Notes: a model not told the origin generated them from the letters alone. DNA of 64,000 nt from CAISIP01 sp038326025 (GCA_038326025.1 JBBQJP010000018.1:11992-75991); one strand, 5' to 3'; shown: positions 9,415 through 19,265, counted from the stretch's first letter. Numbers and translations are program-made.

Positions 9415-10351
9415 CGTGGCAGTGGGATTCAAATCAGGGGGGACCAAAACTGGCAACCGGGTATTTTCACCCCGAAACACATCGGCGGGTTCGAACCAGT
9501 CTGGCCATTTGCATGTGCGCCCTGCAAATGGTTGCCAAATCACCCTCGGGTGCAGTCATTACCGGCTTGCACCATGTCACGGCGATTGCGGAGCAATGCC
9601 ATCGTCAGTGGCGGGGAAGCGAGAACTGACCCGAGAACGCGCCGGTTTTGCGGTTTGCGCGAGGCTCCTGCCAGGCAGTTGGCATGGTCATGTGCGCCGA
9701 TGTGGCAAAAACAATGGCGCCCATATCACAAGCGCCGTGCGGCCACCCCAAAAGTTGAAAGCCCGACCGATCGGATCAAACCGGCCGGCCGGGCCCGACG
9801 GCGGGCGCGAGGCCCTTGCCGTCTTGGCTAGCATCGCAAGAGATTGACGTCTTGCGATACACGGAGGCAAAAGATTACCTCCAGTATTTGCCGGGACCGC
9901 TTTATCAACACCACCCGAAGGTAGGGACTGGCTACTGCCGGCAGATTGTCCAATCACTCGGACGGATCCAGTCTAGGCCGCAATCCATTCAGTGGCAAGT
10001 GCTTGTTGCAATCTAATTGATCCACGGAAAACTCTTACGCGCAGGCTTTGCAGCGGTCAAACGTTGGTGGAACATTCTCGCCCGTGTAAGCCAAAGAACA
10101 TACTATAAATTGAATAACGAGTCTATTTTTTATGGTTGACTCGATATATGACCGACCCTAAAATCCCGCCAACCCTGTGATAAGGGTTAACCCGCATCGC
10201 CGCCGATCTCGGCTAATTCGACACTGTGGTGCCAACCAAGGCCATCTCAGATTGTTGGACGCGTTACAACCCTAATCATGCGCACCGCTCGTGCCACCTG
10301 CCGTTTCGGCCAGTGTCACGTATGCGGGAGAGCGCAACAGGAGGAAGTGCC
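9415..10351. other. Non-coding stretch of 0.9 kb
   Basis: No convincing gene is seen. It holds a perfect 9-bp inverted repeat (CCATTTGCA 9505-9513 / TGCAAATGG 9523-9531), a second one (ATCGCAAGA 9833-9841 / TCTTGCGAT 9850-9858), a short plus-strand peptide stretch at 9561-9590 resembling a glyoxalase N-terminus, and an AT-rich part (about 10080-10165) with the promoter of the lytic transglycosylase gene. Confidence 0.6.
10136..10164 (+). promoter_or_regulatory. Sigma-70-type promoter of lytic transglycosylase gene
   Basis: TTGACT (10136-10141), a 17-bp spacer and TAAAAT (10159-10164) match the housekeeping promoter consensus very closely. It lies in an AT-rich pocket of otherwise GC-rich DNA. 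Initiation near 10171 would leave an untranslated leader of about 180 bases before the ATG at 10352. Confidence 0.72.
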
Positions 10352-11164
10352 ATGACATCGTTTCAACCGATGCTTAGCGGATTACGAACGTTCGGCTCTG
10401 ACGTTGCCAACGGTCTTTTCGAAATCACCCATAGTGGCTTTGCCATGCTTGGCCTTGCCGTCGTTTTCACAGCGTTGACGCTGACGGTGAAGCCTGAGAT
10501 CCGCGAACAAGGCGAGCAGCAACTGATCGAGTTTCTGCGCGCGCGCCAGGTCGCCATGAATCCTGGCGATTTTTTCGTCGGCCCGATCGATCGGGCCACG
10601 GCAGCCGATCCAGGCGATTTGCCCAAGCAGCAGGCCAAAGTGGCGTACTGGCTGAGCAAGAAGTACCGCGTCGCACCTGAACCCATCAGTGCACTGGTCG
10701 CAGAAGCCTACAGCCTGGGCAAGAACAACAAGCTCGATCCGACACTGATTTTGGCGGTGATGGCCATCGAATCGGGATTCAACCCGTTTGCACAGAGCTC
10801 CGTCGGCGCACAGGGCCTGATGCAGGTGATGACCAAGATCCATGTCGACAAGTACGAGACCGCGGGTGGAAACCTGGCCGCATTTGACCCGGTCACCAAC
10901 CTTCGGGTAGGCGTCAAGATCCTGCAGGAATGTATTTCGCGGGCCGGCTCTGTCGAAGGTGGACTGCGCTATTACGTCGGCGCAGCCAATCTGGACTCCG
11001 ATGGTGGTTATGCACAGAAAGTGTTGGCCGAGCACGCGCGCATCCTGTCAGTGGCCAATGGCCAGCGGCAGCCAAGCCCGCAGCCACGCATGATTCCAGC
11101 CACAACGGTTGACACCAACGAAGCGAGCCACTTCGACAAAGTCGCCGCATTCTTCAAATCCTGA
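10352..11164 (+). CDS. Membrane-anchored lytic transglycosylase (SLT domain)
   Basis: A 270-residue murein-cleaving enzyme. ATG 10352 is chosen because GGAGGAAG stands just upstream; an in-frame ATG-less extension to 10226 has no such site. Residues 27-48 (FAMLGLAVVFTALTLTV) form a single N-terminal transmembrane segment, placing the catalytic part in the periplasm. The SLT domain carries the catalytic Glu in LAVMAIESGFNPFAQS and the family motif GAQGLMQVM, followed by DPVTNLRVGVKILQE. It cleaves glycan strands to 1,6-anhydro-muramyl products. It has its own promoter and a long leader. Confidence 0.92.
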   Translation: MTSFQPMLSGLRTFGSDVANGLFEITHSGFAMLGLAVVFTALTLTVKPEIREQGEQQLIEFLRARQVAMNPGDFFVGPIDRATAADPGDLPKQQAKVAYWLSKKYRVAPEPISALVAEAYSLGKNNKLDPTLILAVMAIESGFNPFAQSSVGAQGLMQVMTKIHVDKYETAGGNLAAFDPVTNLRVGVKILQECISRAGSVEGGLRYYVGAANLDSDGGYAQKVLAEHARILSVANGQRQPSPQPRMIPATTVDTNEASHFDKVAAFFKS

Positions 11165-11198
11165 TCCCGAATAATCACCCCCGACCACTGCGCCATCC

Positions 11199-11648
11199 GT
11201 GAAATGCCCTTTTTGCAGCCACTCGGAAACCCAGGTGGTCGAGACCCGCGTGGCCGAAGATGGCGGCTTCATCCGTCGCCGGCGCCAATGCAGTGCCTGT
11301 GACAAGCGCTTCACGACATACGAACGACCGGAAGTGAATTTTCCGACCATCGTCAAGAAGGATGGTCGGCGCATTGAATTCGAAAAGGCCAAACTGCAGG
11401 CCTCGATGAGCCTGGCGCTGCGCAAGCGCCCGGTCAGTACGGAGCAATTCGACGCTGCAATCGAACGCATCGAGGAAAAGTTGCTGACCCTGGGTGTGCG
11501 CGAGATCCCGTCCAGCCGCATCGGTGAACTGGTGATGCGTGAACTCAAAAAGCTCGACAAGGTGGCGTATGTGCGATTTGCCAGCGTCTACCGCAGCTTT
11601 GCCGACATCGACGACTTCAAGACACTGGTCGACGAAGTCCGGCGCTGA
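11199..11648 (+). CDS. nrdR: Transcriptional repressor NrdR
   Basis: Zinc-finger and ATP-cone repressor of ribonucleotide reductase genes. The 149-residue length is canonical. The start MKCPFCSHSETQV (GTG 11199) gives the first Cys pair; the second is CSACDKRFTTYER, completing a four-Cys zinc ribbon in residues 3-34. Residues 49-139 are the ATP-cone that senses ATP/dATP. In many proteobacteria nrdR follows glyA or precedes ribD; here a lytic transglycosylase gene precedes it and the minor pilin operon converges on its 3' end with a 17-base gap. Confidence 0.96.
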   Translation: MKCPFCSHSETQVVETRVAEDGGFIRRRRQCSACDKRFTTYERPEVNFPTIVKKDGRRIEFEKAKLQASMSLALRKRPVSTEQFDAAIERIEEKLLTLGVREIPSSRIGELVMRELKKLDKVAYVRFASVYRSFADIDDFKTLVDEVRR

Positions 11649-11665
11649 CAACAAGGCGTTGCGGT

Positions 11666-12265
11666 TCAGGGACAACTCCCGGCAACCGCGCCCTGGATCC
11701 GGACACGGCCGGTCACTGCCAGCACCACCTGACGCGGCTGGACGCTGCTGCTGCCACTGGTCGCTGGGCAAAGCGTGAAGGTGCCGGCTTGCAATGCGCC
11801 AGACACCATACGGGTCGCCCCCACCGCGTTGTAGGACACATAACGCGCTATGGGCGTGTTACCGCGAATCGAAATACCGGCTGGCACCGCCTCCTGGCTT
11901 GCAATCAAGCGCTCGCCGGCATCGTGCGCAGCGTTGTGGTTGTTGTCTTCGAACACGATCCAGCCTTGCTCCCATTGGCCGGTGGCGGCGCAAAGACTGC
12001 CATCGGACGACTTGCACACCACGGTGGTTCCGCCCCGTTTGACGGCATCATTGCGCGCGAGCTGCAAGGCTACCAACAGGCTGGATGCATAGGTGCCGAG
12101 TTTCTGGTTGCTGAGCATGGCCGCCATCGAAGGAATTGCCATGCTCATCACGAGGCAGGCGATGGCGGTCACCATCAGCATTTCGATCAGCGAGAACCCG
12201 CCGCTGCGGGTCGGATAAACACGTAATTGCCGCAACAACCGATGAGCGCAAATCATGGCGGCCAT
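11666..12265 (-). CDS. Minor pilin FimT/GspH-type, second copy
   Basis: A 199-residue prepilin-like protein. The type III signal is TRSGG/FSLIEML, cut by the prepilin peptidase after the glycine, with the conserved Glu5 of the mature protein and a hydrophobic helix (VTAIACLVMSMAIPSMAAML). The C-terminal domain follows the GspH/FimT pattern, with Cys residues at LCPATS and the final GSCP and a GRVR motif at residues 186-189. It is the last gene of the pilus operon. Two in-frame ATGs (12265 and 12256) are close together and neither has a clear ribosome binding site. Confidence 0.85.
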   Translation of the reverse strand: MAAMICAHRLLRQLRVYPTRSGGFSLIEMLMVTAIACLVMSMAIPSMAAMLSNQKLGTYASSLLVALQLARNDAVKRGGTTVVCKSSDGSLCAATGQWEQGWIVFEDNNHNAAHDAGERLIASQEAVPAGISIRGNTPIARYVSYNAVGATRMVSGALQAGTFTLCPATSGSSSVQPRQVVLAVTGRVRIQGAVAGSCP

Positions 12266-12434
12266 GGTGCCGCCGGTGCCCGGTCAGGTCATACCCCATT
12301 GCGTGGAAAACACAGGACGCAGTGCAGTAGGCCGATCAAGACCCGCTTGCTGCGCTGGGCCGCCGCTGGCTCAAAGCGTGTGGCAGGTCATTTCACAGGT
12401 CCACCCACTGGATGGCCTTGGCTGCAGATGTCGA

Positions 12435-12863
12435 CTACCGGTTCCAGCAGGTCGCCGCATCCCCGCTGGCCTGCCCTTTGACCCCCAGGTTGTCCAGGGT
12501 CAGATTGCCACAAAGGCTGTCCACCCAGCCACTGGGCGTCGCCGTCAGCGTAAACGACTGATCAGCAGTGGCTGTCAACGCGATGTCGTAGCGCTTGGTG
12601 CCTTCCTTGGGCGCCACCTGCAAGGGAGTCGGCAAAGCCGGCGCAGTACCACCCGCATCGCGGTACTTGAAATTGACCGAGCGAAACCGCTCCATGAACT
12701 GCGCCGCATCAAGCAGTGCCACTTTCGCGCCCGAACGATAACCCCGCTGGATATAGCTGGTGTAGGCTGGCACCGCCACCGCTGCAAGGATGCCGATGAT
12801 CGCCACGACGATCATCAACTCGATCAGGGTAAAACCTGCGACTTTGCGAGACGGGTAGTTCAA
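12435..12863 (-). CDS. pilE: Type IV pilin PilE-type
   Basis: A 142-residue pilin. The leader is short and basic (MNYPSRKVAG), followed by FTLIELMIVVAIIGILAAVAVPAY, the N-methylated hydrophobic helix used for assembly. Two Cys in the C-terminal part (DSLCGN and ATCWNR) can close the D-loop. TTG 12863 is preferred as start because GGAGA lies seven bases upstream; ATG 12887 in frame has no such site. It lies 45 bases after pilY1 and resembles the minor pilin PilE of the fimT-pilVWXY1E operon rather than the abundant major pilin, though this cannot be settled by eye. Confidence 0.88.
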   Translation of the reverse strand: MNYPSRKVAGFTLIELMIVVAIIGILAAVAVPAYTSYIQRGYRSGAKVALLDAAQFMERFRSVNFKYRDAGGTAPALPTPLQVAPKEGTKRYDIALTATADQSFTLTATPSGWVDSLCGNLTLDNLGVKGQASGDAATCWNR

Positions 12864-12908
12864 TTGGTATTCTCCGGGACAGGTCATTTTGCTGGCGGGA
12901 CGCAGTGC

Positions 12909-15900
12909 TTACTTCAGTTGGCGCCAGACCTGGCGCGAAATCGAGGCACCGGGTGTGCCGCTGGTGAGCCTGATGCCCAGAACGCGGGTCTGACCGAGCG
13001 TGCCATTGATCGATACCGATTGCGAACCGCCTGCGCTGGTGGTAAACGACGTGGACACCACATTGCCATTGAAGATGGTCTGGCTGATATACAGCGCCGG
13101 AGCACCACCGTCCTGCAACACGAACACACCACGAGGCGAACCGCCGGAAATACGCAGCGAGTTGTTGGCGATACCGTCGAACACCTTGGAGAATCCGCCC
13201 GTCATGGCATCAACGCCGGTGATCCACGCATCGATGCCGGCGACACAATCGTCGATTCCAGGAACGATGGACGTGAACAGGAACGCATCCACCAGGCCAG
13301 GCGCGGTATAGCGCACCGGCGGCGCAATCACACGCTCACCGGGCTGGAACGGGTCACCGTTGTTGGCCGTTCCCTCGAAGGCCAGCGTCCAGCCTTTCTT
13401 GCCTGTCACGTTATACCAGGGCGACGCCGGGCTCGACGAGATACGCTGGTCGCTGGCGGGTGTTGCCATGCTCAGCGTCGATATGGTCAATTCGGATTCG
13501 ACCACAGCCACGGTCGTGTTCGACGTCGACACCAGGTCGTCATAGATGCCGTACAAAGCTTGTGATGGCGTCAACATCGCCGGATCGGTGGCGCTGAGAT
13601 AGGAGCCGGTGCCGAAATACACCATCTTCTTGCCAACGATGGACGCATGGCCGGTGGCCGGGCCCACCTTGATCTCGGCCGTGATCGGGCGTCCTGTCGG
13701 GGTGGTATAGACCCGCGCCGCAGTGGTTGGCCAGAAATTTGGGTCGGCCGCAGACAGGTTGAAGCGCCAGATGTTGCCCTTGTAGTCGGCTCCATAGACA
13801 TATTCGATCGTGTCCTGGTTGCCGGTAGTGATGCGCACGATCGCCGAAGTGCCCAAGCCGTTGCCGATGATCGTGTCGTTGGTGCGGATCTGCTTGATGA
13901 TGGCGCCCGTCTCCAGGTTCACCACAAACAGGCTGGCGGTACCGGCAGTGCTGTTGTAGCCATTGCCGAAAATCGCGACCCAGGTGCCGTTGGCCAGTTT
14001 GCCGATACCCGGCCGGTCCATCACATTGCCCAGCGTGCCGGCAATCGGCAAAGTGGTATTGCCGTTAATCTCCCAAAGGACGCTGTCGGCCGTATAGGTC
14101 TGCGAACTGGCGTTGATCGCAAACACGGTTCGGGCGCCGGCGCCACCTGCTGCCACTACCATCGAGCGCCATCCGACCGCAGTCGCCTGTGGCACACCAC
14201 CTGACGGTAAGCGGATCTTGGCATGGCCCATGCCGATCGCACCGTCGACAAAATAACGGTGGTTGTAGGCGGTCGAAGCCAGATCCTTGACGCCGGCACG
14301 CGCAGCTTGCGGCATGAACCCGAACAATTCGCCGCCACCCGAAGCCGTGGCCGCCGCGTCAAAAATATGGAAGAAGCCGTTATTCGAACCCACGGCCAGC
14401 GACTCCGTCGTCAAGGTGGACAGGAAAGTTGCGTAGGCAGCATCGCCCGCACCATACCCATAGTCCTTGCGCGAAATGATCTGCGGGTCGGAGTTGACGA
14501 TGTCGCCTATCACAGAGCCATAGTCCGCACCCGCGGTGGTGCCGCGGTTGCGCAGTGCTCCTCCCTTGCGCTCCTCAGCACTCTTGTCGCCGATCAGGTA
14601 CTCGTAGGTCGCCGCATTGCCAAAATCGGTCTGCTCGCTCGGGGTGCCGGCCGCACTCAAAGACGTATACCCGCCGGTCACCAATTGCAAGGGAGCTGCC
14701 GTACCGCCCCGACCCAGGAACAACTTGTTGCGCAGCGACGGCGCTGCGATTTTCGATGATGCTTCCCACAGCGTCGTGTTCGACACCGTACCGGTGCTTT
14801 GCACACTGAACGCATACAGCCGCGACGACCATGTCAAGGAGTCGTAGTTGGCCTGGTAAATGGCCGCGTTGCCCAGGCTCCGTTGCCCCACACCCACCAC
14901 ACTGGTACTGGCTACTGCCGCCAGTGCCGCGGCAGCGCGGAATGCCTTGCCCATCTGCGCCGGCAGATTGGCCGGATTGGTCACCTTGAAATAGTTGGTG
15001 GGGTCCCCATTGACGTCGACCACGCCCGCACCGCCGTACTTGGCTGCGTACCACAACGGATCATGCGGCAGATAGCCGGAAGTCGTGGTCGGCGTCGTCA
15101 TCGTGAACGTGCGGGTGAACGGCGTGTCACCAAAAGTCGGCAACAAGGTCGTATTCAAGGGGCTGGCGGCGTTTTTCGGACTCTGCGTCGACAGCGTGTC
15201 CAGGTAGTACGCCTGGCCGGCACTGCCATTCTTCGATCGGGTATCAAGATACAAACCGTCGTTGGTGGTACCGGAGATCACATAACCCGAGTTGGACTGG
15301 ATACCGCCGGGACTGGGATCGAGCTGCGAGAGTTTGACCGTCACGGCATTGCCACTCACGTTGATGTCGTACTGCACCTGCGCATCGGTCTCGTTGTCCG
15401 TGCCCTGATCGCCGTCGGAGAATGTGACGATGGCGGTTACCGACGTCGGCGTCGCCGACTTGAAGTAAAAGCCCGTGATGGCACCTGTCGCCTGGTAGGC
15501 ACCCGGCGTCCTGTTGATACCGGCATTCGCCACCGCCTTGGACAAGGGCACGATGGTCAACATGCCGCCGTTCGGATTGGGAAACTCGATCTTCGGCGTC
15601 AAGCTGCCCAAGGCCAGCGAGATGGTGTCCACGGCCCGCTTGCTGGAATCAATGGGCACTGCGGGAGATCCCAATGGATCGCCGACATCAACACCGGTGA
15701 CGCGGGCAAACCGGGCCACGCCGGCCGAATAATAACTGCCACGCGACTGGGTTTCGTCGGGTGCATGGCCCACAATCTGCGAGAACCCGCTGGCGCTCTT
15801 GGCCGTCGGATTTCCGTCATAGGTGGCGCCGGACTGCCCGACATAGACATTGCGGGTACCCAGGCCTTCGGCTGTCCAGATCGCATCGGACTCCGTAGAC

Positions 15901-17474
15901 ACATTCAGGCCGGCCAGGTCGGACGTGCCGATGGATGCGCCAAAGCTCGCATCGAGACCGAAGGCCGATCCGGGCAACTGGTCATTGTCAAAACTGGTCA
16001 GCGGATCGGCAATCACCATCTGCACCGGCCGTGAACAGATCGGATTGCCGCCATTGACCTTGGCGCGGTAGGGATTGAGCCAGGTCGGCGGCGCAGAGAA
16101 ACCCATGGTCAGGTCAGCGTTGCCAGCCGATCCGACTCCGCTGGTATATGCCGCCGTTCCAGCAGATTTGCCGGAAAAATAGCGCAACCCTTCGTACATC
16201 ATTTCGGCGATGGGCGCACCCCAGGATTTGCATTCGCCCTGGTAGCGATTGCGTCCGGTCTGATAACCACAGTCGTAAATGCTGCCGCTCCAGCCATGGA
16301 TGGTGATGCGGTCGATGCTGCGCGCAATGCCGTCATTGGTGCTGAACTGCCCGGTCGCGGCATTCACCTCGTCCTTGAAGCTGGTGATATTGCGCCGTAC
16401 CACGCCGCCCGAATAGTTGTTGTGATACGACCCGGTCAACAAGCCGAATTTCAGACTGTCGTTGGACGCATAGTCGTGCAATATGCCTGTGGGCTTCCAC
16501 ACCGTTGGCGCATTGTCCGGGTATCCGGTACATCCGCCTTCGCGTACGCCGCCGATTGGCACACAAGCCTCGACCCGCAAGACCAGGTCGGTAGCAGCGA
16601 CGCTGTTTCGTCCGCCCAGCTTCGTGAAATTGGCGGGATTGCTGCCAATACCCTGCGCCACATCAGCTGACGCCCAGGCCCAGATCCGTTCCTTGTCCCC
16701 GTCAGCATCGACGATGTAGCGCAATACCGGCGCATTTGTATGCGTCATGAACGGGTAAGTGGTACTGCTGCCTTCCTTGACCACCACGAACAGATTCTGC
16801 TTTCCGCTCGAGGGCCTGCTCATGTTGGTGAACATTTCGATATCGTAAGGAGCCGTGTTGCGCAGGTACTCCTTGCCCCAGACGTGGTTGTCTTTGGGAA
16901 TGTAGGCAGCCTGCAACACCGTCGAGGTGCCATTTGCGTCTGTGATGGAACTGTCGACCGACCGATAACCACCATACAGAACCCTGCGCAAGGCGTCCAT
17001 ACGCGACGTGGAAACCCAGTTCATCCAGTTGCCGTGCCAGCGCCCCGAGCCAGCATTGTTGCAACCGACAGCCGGGCTGGGATCGGCCAATTTCGTCGGC
17101 CGAAACACATTGCTGACGCCGGATGCCACATAGTCATAACAACGATCAGACACGAAGTTGCCGTAATACGTGATGGCCGGATTGAACCCGACATCCACGA
17201 CACCGTCTCCATTGATGTCGCTCGTATCGTTGTAGGCCGCATAAAAGAGGCGGTGGTCGCGGCTCATGGTCAGCATCACCAGGCCAGGCGCGCTCTTGAG
17301 CGCCAGCAGCGGCGCCTGGGCCAGTGGAACCGTTGTCGCGGTCTGGGCCTGGGCCATGGGCGCCGCCGCAAGCAAGGCCACTGCCGCCAACAGACCGCTG
17401 GCTACCCAGAAACCGACCGATCCTTCGCGCCATAGCCAATTGCGGACGGCTTTGCATCGGGGTTGGATGTTCAT
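12909..17474 (-). CDS. pilY1: Type IV pilus tip adhesin PilY1/PilC
   Basis: A 1521-residue secreted protein of the pilus tip that acts in adhesion, pilus extension and surface sensing. ATG 17474 follows CAGGAGAA; residues 1-44 contain the signal segment (ASGLLAAVALLAAAPMAQAQ). A calcium-loop-like DINGDGVVD is at 86-94, and another acidic loop is DADGDK. The last 500 residues form the PilC/PilY beta-propeller, with blade motifs such as YGADYKGNIWRF and VGSNNGFFHIFDA. It is cotranscribed with the minor pilins; the length is typical of beta-proteobacterial PilY1. Confidence 0.93.
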   Translation of the reverse strand: MNIQPRCKAVRNWLWREGSVGFWVASGLLAAVALLAAAPMAQAQTATTVPLAQAPLLALKSAPGLVMLTMSRDHRLFYAAYNDTSDINGDGVVDVGFNPAITYYGNFVSDRCYDYVASGVSNVFRPTKLADPSPAVGCNNAGSGRWHGNWMNWVSTSRMDALRRVLYGGYRSVDSSITDANGTSTVLQAAYIPKDNHVWGKEYLRNTAPYDIEMFTNMSRPSSGKQNLFVVVKEGSSTTYPFMTHTNAPVLRYIVDADGDKERIWAWASADVAQGIGSNPANFTKLGGRNSVAATDLVLRVEACVPIGGVREGGCTGYPDNAPTVWKPTGILHDYASNDSLKFGLLTGSYHNNYSGGVVRRNITSFKDEVNAATGQFSTNDGIARSIDRITIHGWSGSIYDCGYQTGRNRYQGECKSWGAPIAEMMYEGLRYFSGKSAGTAAYTSGVGSAGNADLTMGFSAPPTWLNPYRAKVNGGNPICSRPVQMVIADPLTSFDNDQLPGSAFGLDASFGASIGTSDLAGLNVSTESDAIWTAEGLGTRNVYVGQSGATYDGNPTAKSASGFSQIVGHAPDETQSRGSYYSAGVARFARVTGVDVGDPLGSPAVPIDSSKRAVDTISLALGSLTPKIEFPNPNGGMLTIVPLSKAVANAGINRTPGAYQATGAITGFYFKSATPTSVTAIVTFSDGDQGTDNETDAQVQYDINVSGNAVTVKLSQLDPSPGGIQSNSGYVISGTTNDGLYLDTRSKNGSAGQAYYLDTLSTQSPKNAASPLNTTLLPTFGDTPFTRTFTMTTPTTTSGYLPHDPLWYAAKYGGAGVVDVNGDPTNYFKVTNPANLPAQMGKAFRAAAALAAVASTSVVGVGQRSLGNAAIYQANYDSLTWSSRLYAFSVQSTGTVSNTTLWEASSKIAAPSLRNKLFLGRGGTAAPLQLVTGGYTSLSAAGTPSEQTDFGNAATYEYLIGDKSAEERKGGALRNRGTTAGADYGSVIGDIVNSDPQIISRKDYGYGAGDAAYATFLSTLTTESLAVGSNNGFFHIFDAAATASGGGELFGFMPQAARAGVKDLASTAYNHRYFVDGAIGMGHAKIRLPSGGVPQATAVGWRSMVVAAGGAGARTVFAINASSQTYTADSVLWEINGNTTLPIAGTLGNVMDRPGIGKLANGTWVAIFGNGYNSTAGTASLFVVNLETGAIIKQIRTNDTIIGNGLGTSAIVRITTGNQDTIEYVYGADYKGNIWRFNLSAADPNFWPTTAARVYTTPTGRPITAEIKVGPATGHASIVGKKMVYFGTGSYLSATDPAMLTPSQALYGIYDDLVSTSNTTVAVVESELTISTLSMATPASDQRISSSPASPWYNVTGKKGWTLAFEGTANNGDPFQPGERVIAPPVRYTAPGLVDAFLFTSIVPGIDDCVAGIDAWITGVDAMTGGFSKVFDGIANNSLRISGGSPRGVFVLQDGGAPALYISQTIFNGNVVSTSFTTSAGGSQSVSINGTLGQTRVLGIRLTSGTPGASISRQVWRQLK

Positions 17475-17499
17475 GGCAAGTTCTCCTGAAAATTCTTTG

Positions 17500-18072
17500 T
17501 CAAGGCGTGGTGACGCGCACATACTGTGTCTGCAGCACCACATCTGCATTGCCCGAACCCCCGGTACTGCGCGAGGTCACGCGGTAGGTCGAAGTCGTGC
17601 TGCCACCGCTGGCCACCTGAGTCAGGCGCTCGATCACGTACTGCGCGTTGTTGGCGTTGTTGGCATATTTGGTGCCCACCTGCGCCGCGCACTTCACCGG
17701 CGCGGTGCTGATCCAGCGAAACGGCGTATCGGTCGCGCAGGTCGTAGCCTGGGCGCCGTCCCCCTGGGTCCAGTAGGTCGTTGTGCCGCCTTGCGCCAGG
17801 GGGGCAGCGTAATGGCCGACGGTGGCCGCATTGAAAGCACCGGTCTCAATCACATCCAGGGCTTCCTTGCCGGCACTCTCGGCTGACTGAAAAGCCACAT
17901 TTCGATCCACCGAGTTGCCCGTCATGCGTTCGGACATCGTGGTGTTGCGAAAGCCAATGGTGCTGACAACGGTCAGCAAGAGCAGCAGCATCAGCCCCAC
18001 AAGCAGGGTCATGCCGCGCTGACGTCCTCGGAAAGCAATCGACCTGGGTTGGCGCAGCGGTTGACGTGTCAT
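17500..18072 (-). CDS. pilX: Minor pilin PilX
   Basis: A 190-residue minor pilin-like protein. The N-terminus has RGRQRG/MTLLVGLMLLLLLTVV, in which the usual Phe and Glu5 of pilins are absent, typical for PilX; the following FRNTTMSERMTGNSVDRNVAFQSAE is the PilX signature. ATG 18072 (GGAA five bases upstream) is preferred; ATG 18090 overlaps the pilW stop as ATGA and is also possible. It lies between pilW and pilY1 and probably joins the initiating pseudopilin complex at the pilus tip. Confidence 0.87.
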   Translation of the reverse strand: MTRQPLRQPRSIAFRGRQRGMTLLVGLMLLLLLTVVSTIGFRNTTMSERMTGNSVDRNVAFQSAESAGKEALDVIETGAFNAATVGHYAAPLAQGGTTTYWTQGDGAQATTCATDTPFRWISTAPVKCAAQVGTKYANNANNAQYVIERLTQVASGGSTTSTYRVTSRSTGGSGNADVVLQTQYVRVTTP

Positions 18073-18086
18073 GCGAGTTCCATTCC

Positions 18087-19265
18087 TCATCGTGGCGCAA
18101 CGCGGTTGCGCAAGACAACCGTGGTGGAAAATTCCTTGCGCAGCCGCGTCGCAGAGCGGCCCGCGACCGTCATGTCATATGCCTCACCGAGCAATGTAGG
18201 CGCTGCGGATACGACATCCAGGTTTGCTGCGTTGTCGTCGCTGACCATCATCAGGCCGACACGCACCGCCACAACACGCGACCAGTCGGTCACGGTGGCC
18301 GCTGTGGTGCGCCAGACATCAGCCTGCATGCTCGGTTCGCCCGTGCCCAGGAAGGCGGTGTTTTCACCGTAATGCAGGCGCAAACTCTCGACGTTGGAGA
18401 CCAGTTCCTCGGCATTGCCGCGCGCGCTGCCGTCGTACTGGATGCGATACAGGCTCGGCGTCGCAGCGCCGGCACGGGTCGCCACGTAATAAAAACTCCA
18501 CTCCATCGGCATCACCAGTGCGTCAACACCGTAAATGGGCGTCGACGGAAAAGATGCAGCGGCGTTGGTGCCCACCGTGGCATTGCCAATGGCCGTCGTG
18601 TGGACAATTTGCGTTCCCCCACCGCCCAGCTGACCGGCAAACAGGCTGGACGAGGCGCAGTTGGCGACCACCATGTTGTAGATCTTGAGGGGATCCAGAA
18701 AAGCGGCCGATCCGGCGGCAATCGTCAGCGGATCGCCTGCAACGCCCATGGCGGCCGTGACCGACATTGCTCTTTCACTGCCGCCTGACATGAACAGGCT
18801 GTTCGTCCCGGCGGAGGTCGGTGCTGTCGCGAACATCAGGGCAGGCACATTGTCAAAGCCGCGCACGAAATTGACCGGCGACAAGGGTTTGAGCACAACC
18901 TCCGGGTTGAGGGGCTCGACAACCGCCAGGGGATTGGGGCCATCGATACCGCTGGGCGAGCCAGAAGTCATTCCCAGCTCGGGATAATAAACAAAGGTTC
19001 CGCCGATATTGATTTTTTCAACACCACGGCAACCGGCAAAACCGGCCATGCGCAATTCACGCGAAATGGTTTCGAGCGCAAACATGGCGTCTTCCTGCAT
19101 GCGCCCGCCGGTTTCCTGGAAACGGAACGACTGCTTGGCCGCCACATACACCGCCGACAGGCCCACCAACACCGCCAGGCCGAGCGCCAGAGATATCAGC
19201 AATTCGACCAGCGTCACCCCACGCTGTTGACGCGCAAGACTGATTTTTGTGATGGGACGTTTCAT
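18087..19265 (-). CDS. pilW: Minor pilin PilW
   Basis: A 392-residue minor pilin. The start is ATG 19265, which overlaps the pilV stop as ATGA and follows GAGGTT. The prepilin signal is ARQQRG/VTLVELLISLALGLAVLVGL, with Glu5 conserved, then a long C-terminal domain containing FQETGGRMQEDAMFALETISRELRMAGFAGC, the standard PilW segment after the helix. It works with PilV, PilX and FimT to prime pilus assembly and carry PilY1. Confidence 0.9.
   Translation of the reverse strand: MKRPITKISLARQQRGVTLVELLISLALGLAVLVGLSAVYVAAKQSFRFQETGGRMQEDAMFALETISRELRMAGFAGCRGVEKINIGGTFVYYPELGMTSGSPSGIDGPNPLAVVEPLNPEVVLKPLSPVNFVRGFDNVPALMFATAPTSAGTNSLFMSGGSERAMSVTAAMGVAGDPLTIAAGSAAFLDPLKIYNMVVANCASSSLFAGQLGGGGTQIVHTTAIGNATVGTNAAASFPSTPIYGVDALVMPMEWSFYYVATRAGAATPSLYRIQYDGSARGNAEELVSNVESLRLHYGENTAFLGTGEPSMQADVWRTTAATVTDWSRVVAVRVGLMMVSDDNAANLDVVSAAPTLLGEAYDMTVAGRSATRLRKEFSTTVVLRNRVAPR

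Noticed and set aside
14799..16034. 411-codon plus-strand frame opposite pilY1
   Set aside because: It is His/Arg/Gly-rich with no recognisable domain, and lies wholly inside the conserved minus-strand PilY1 gene.
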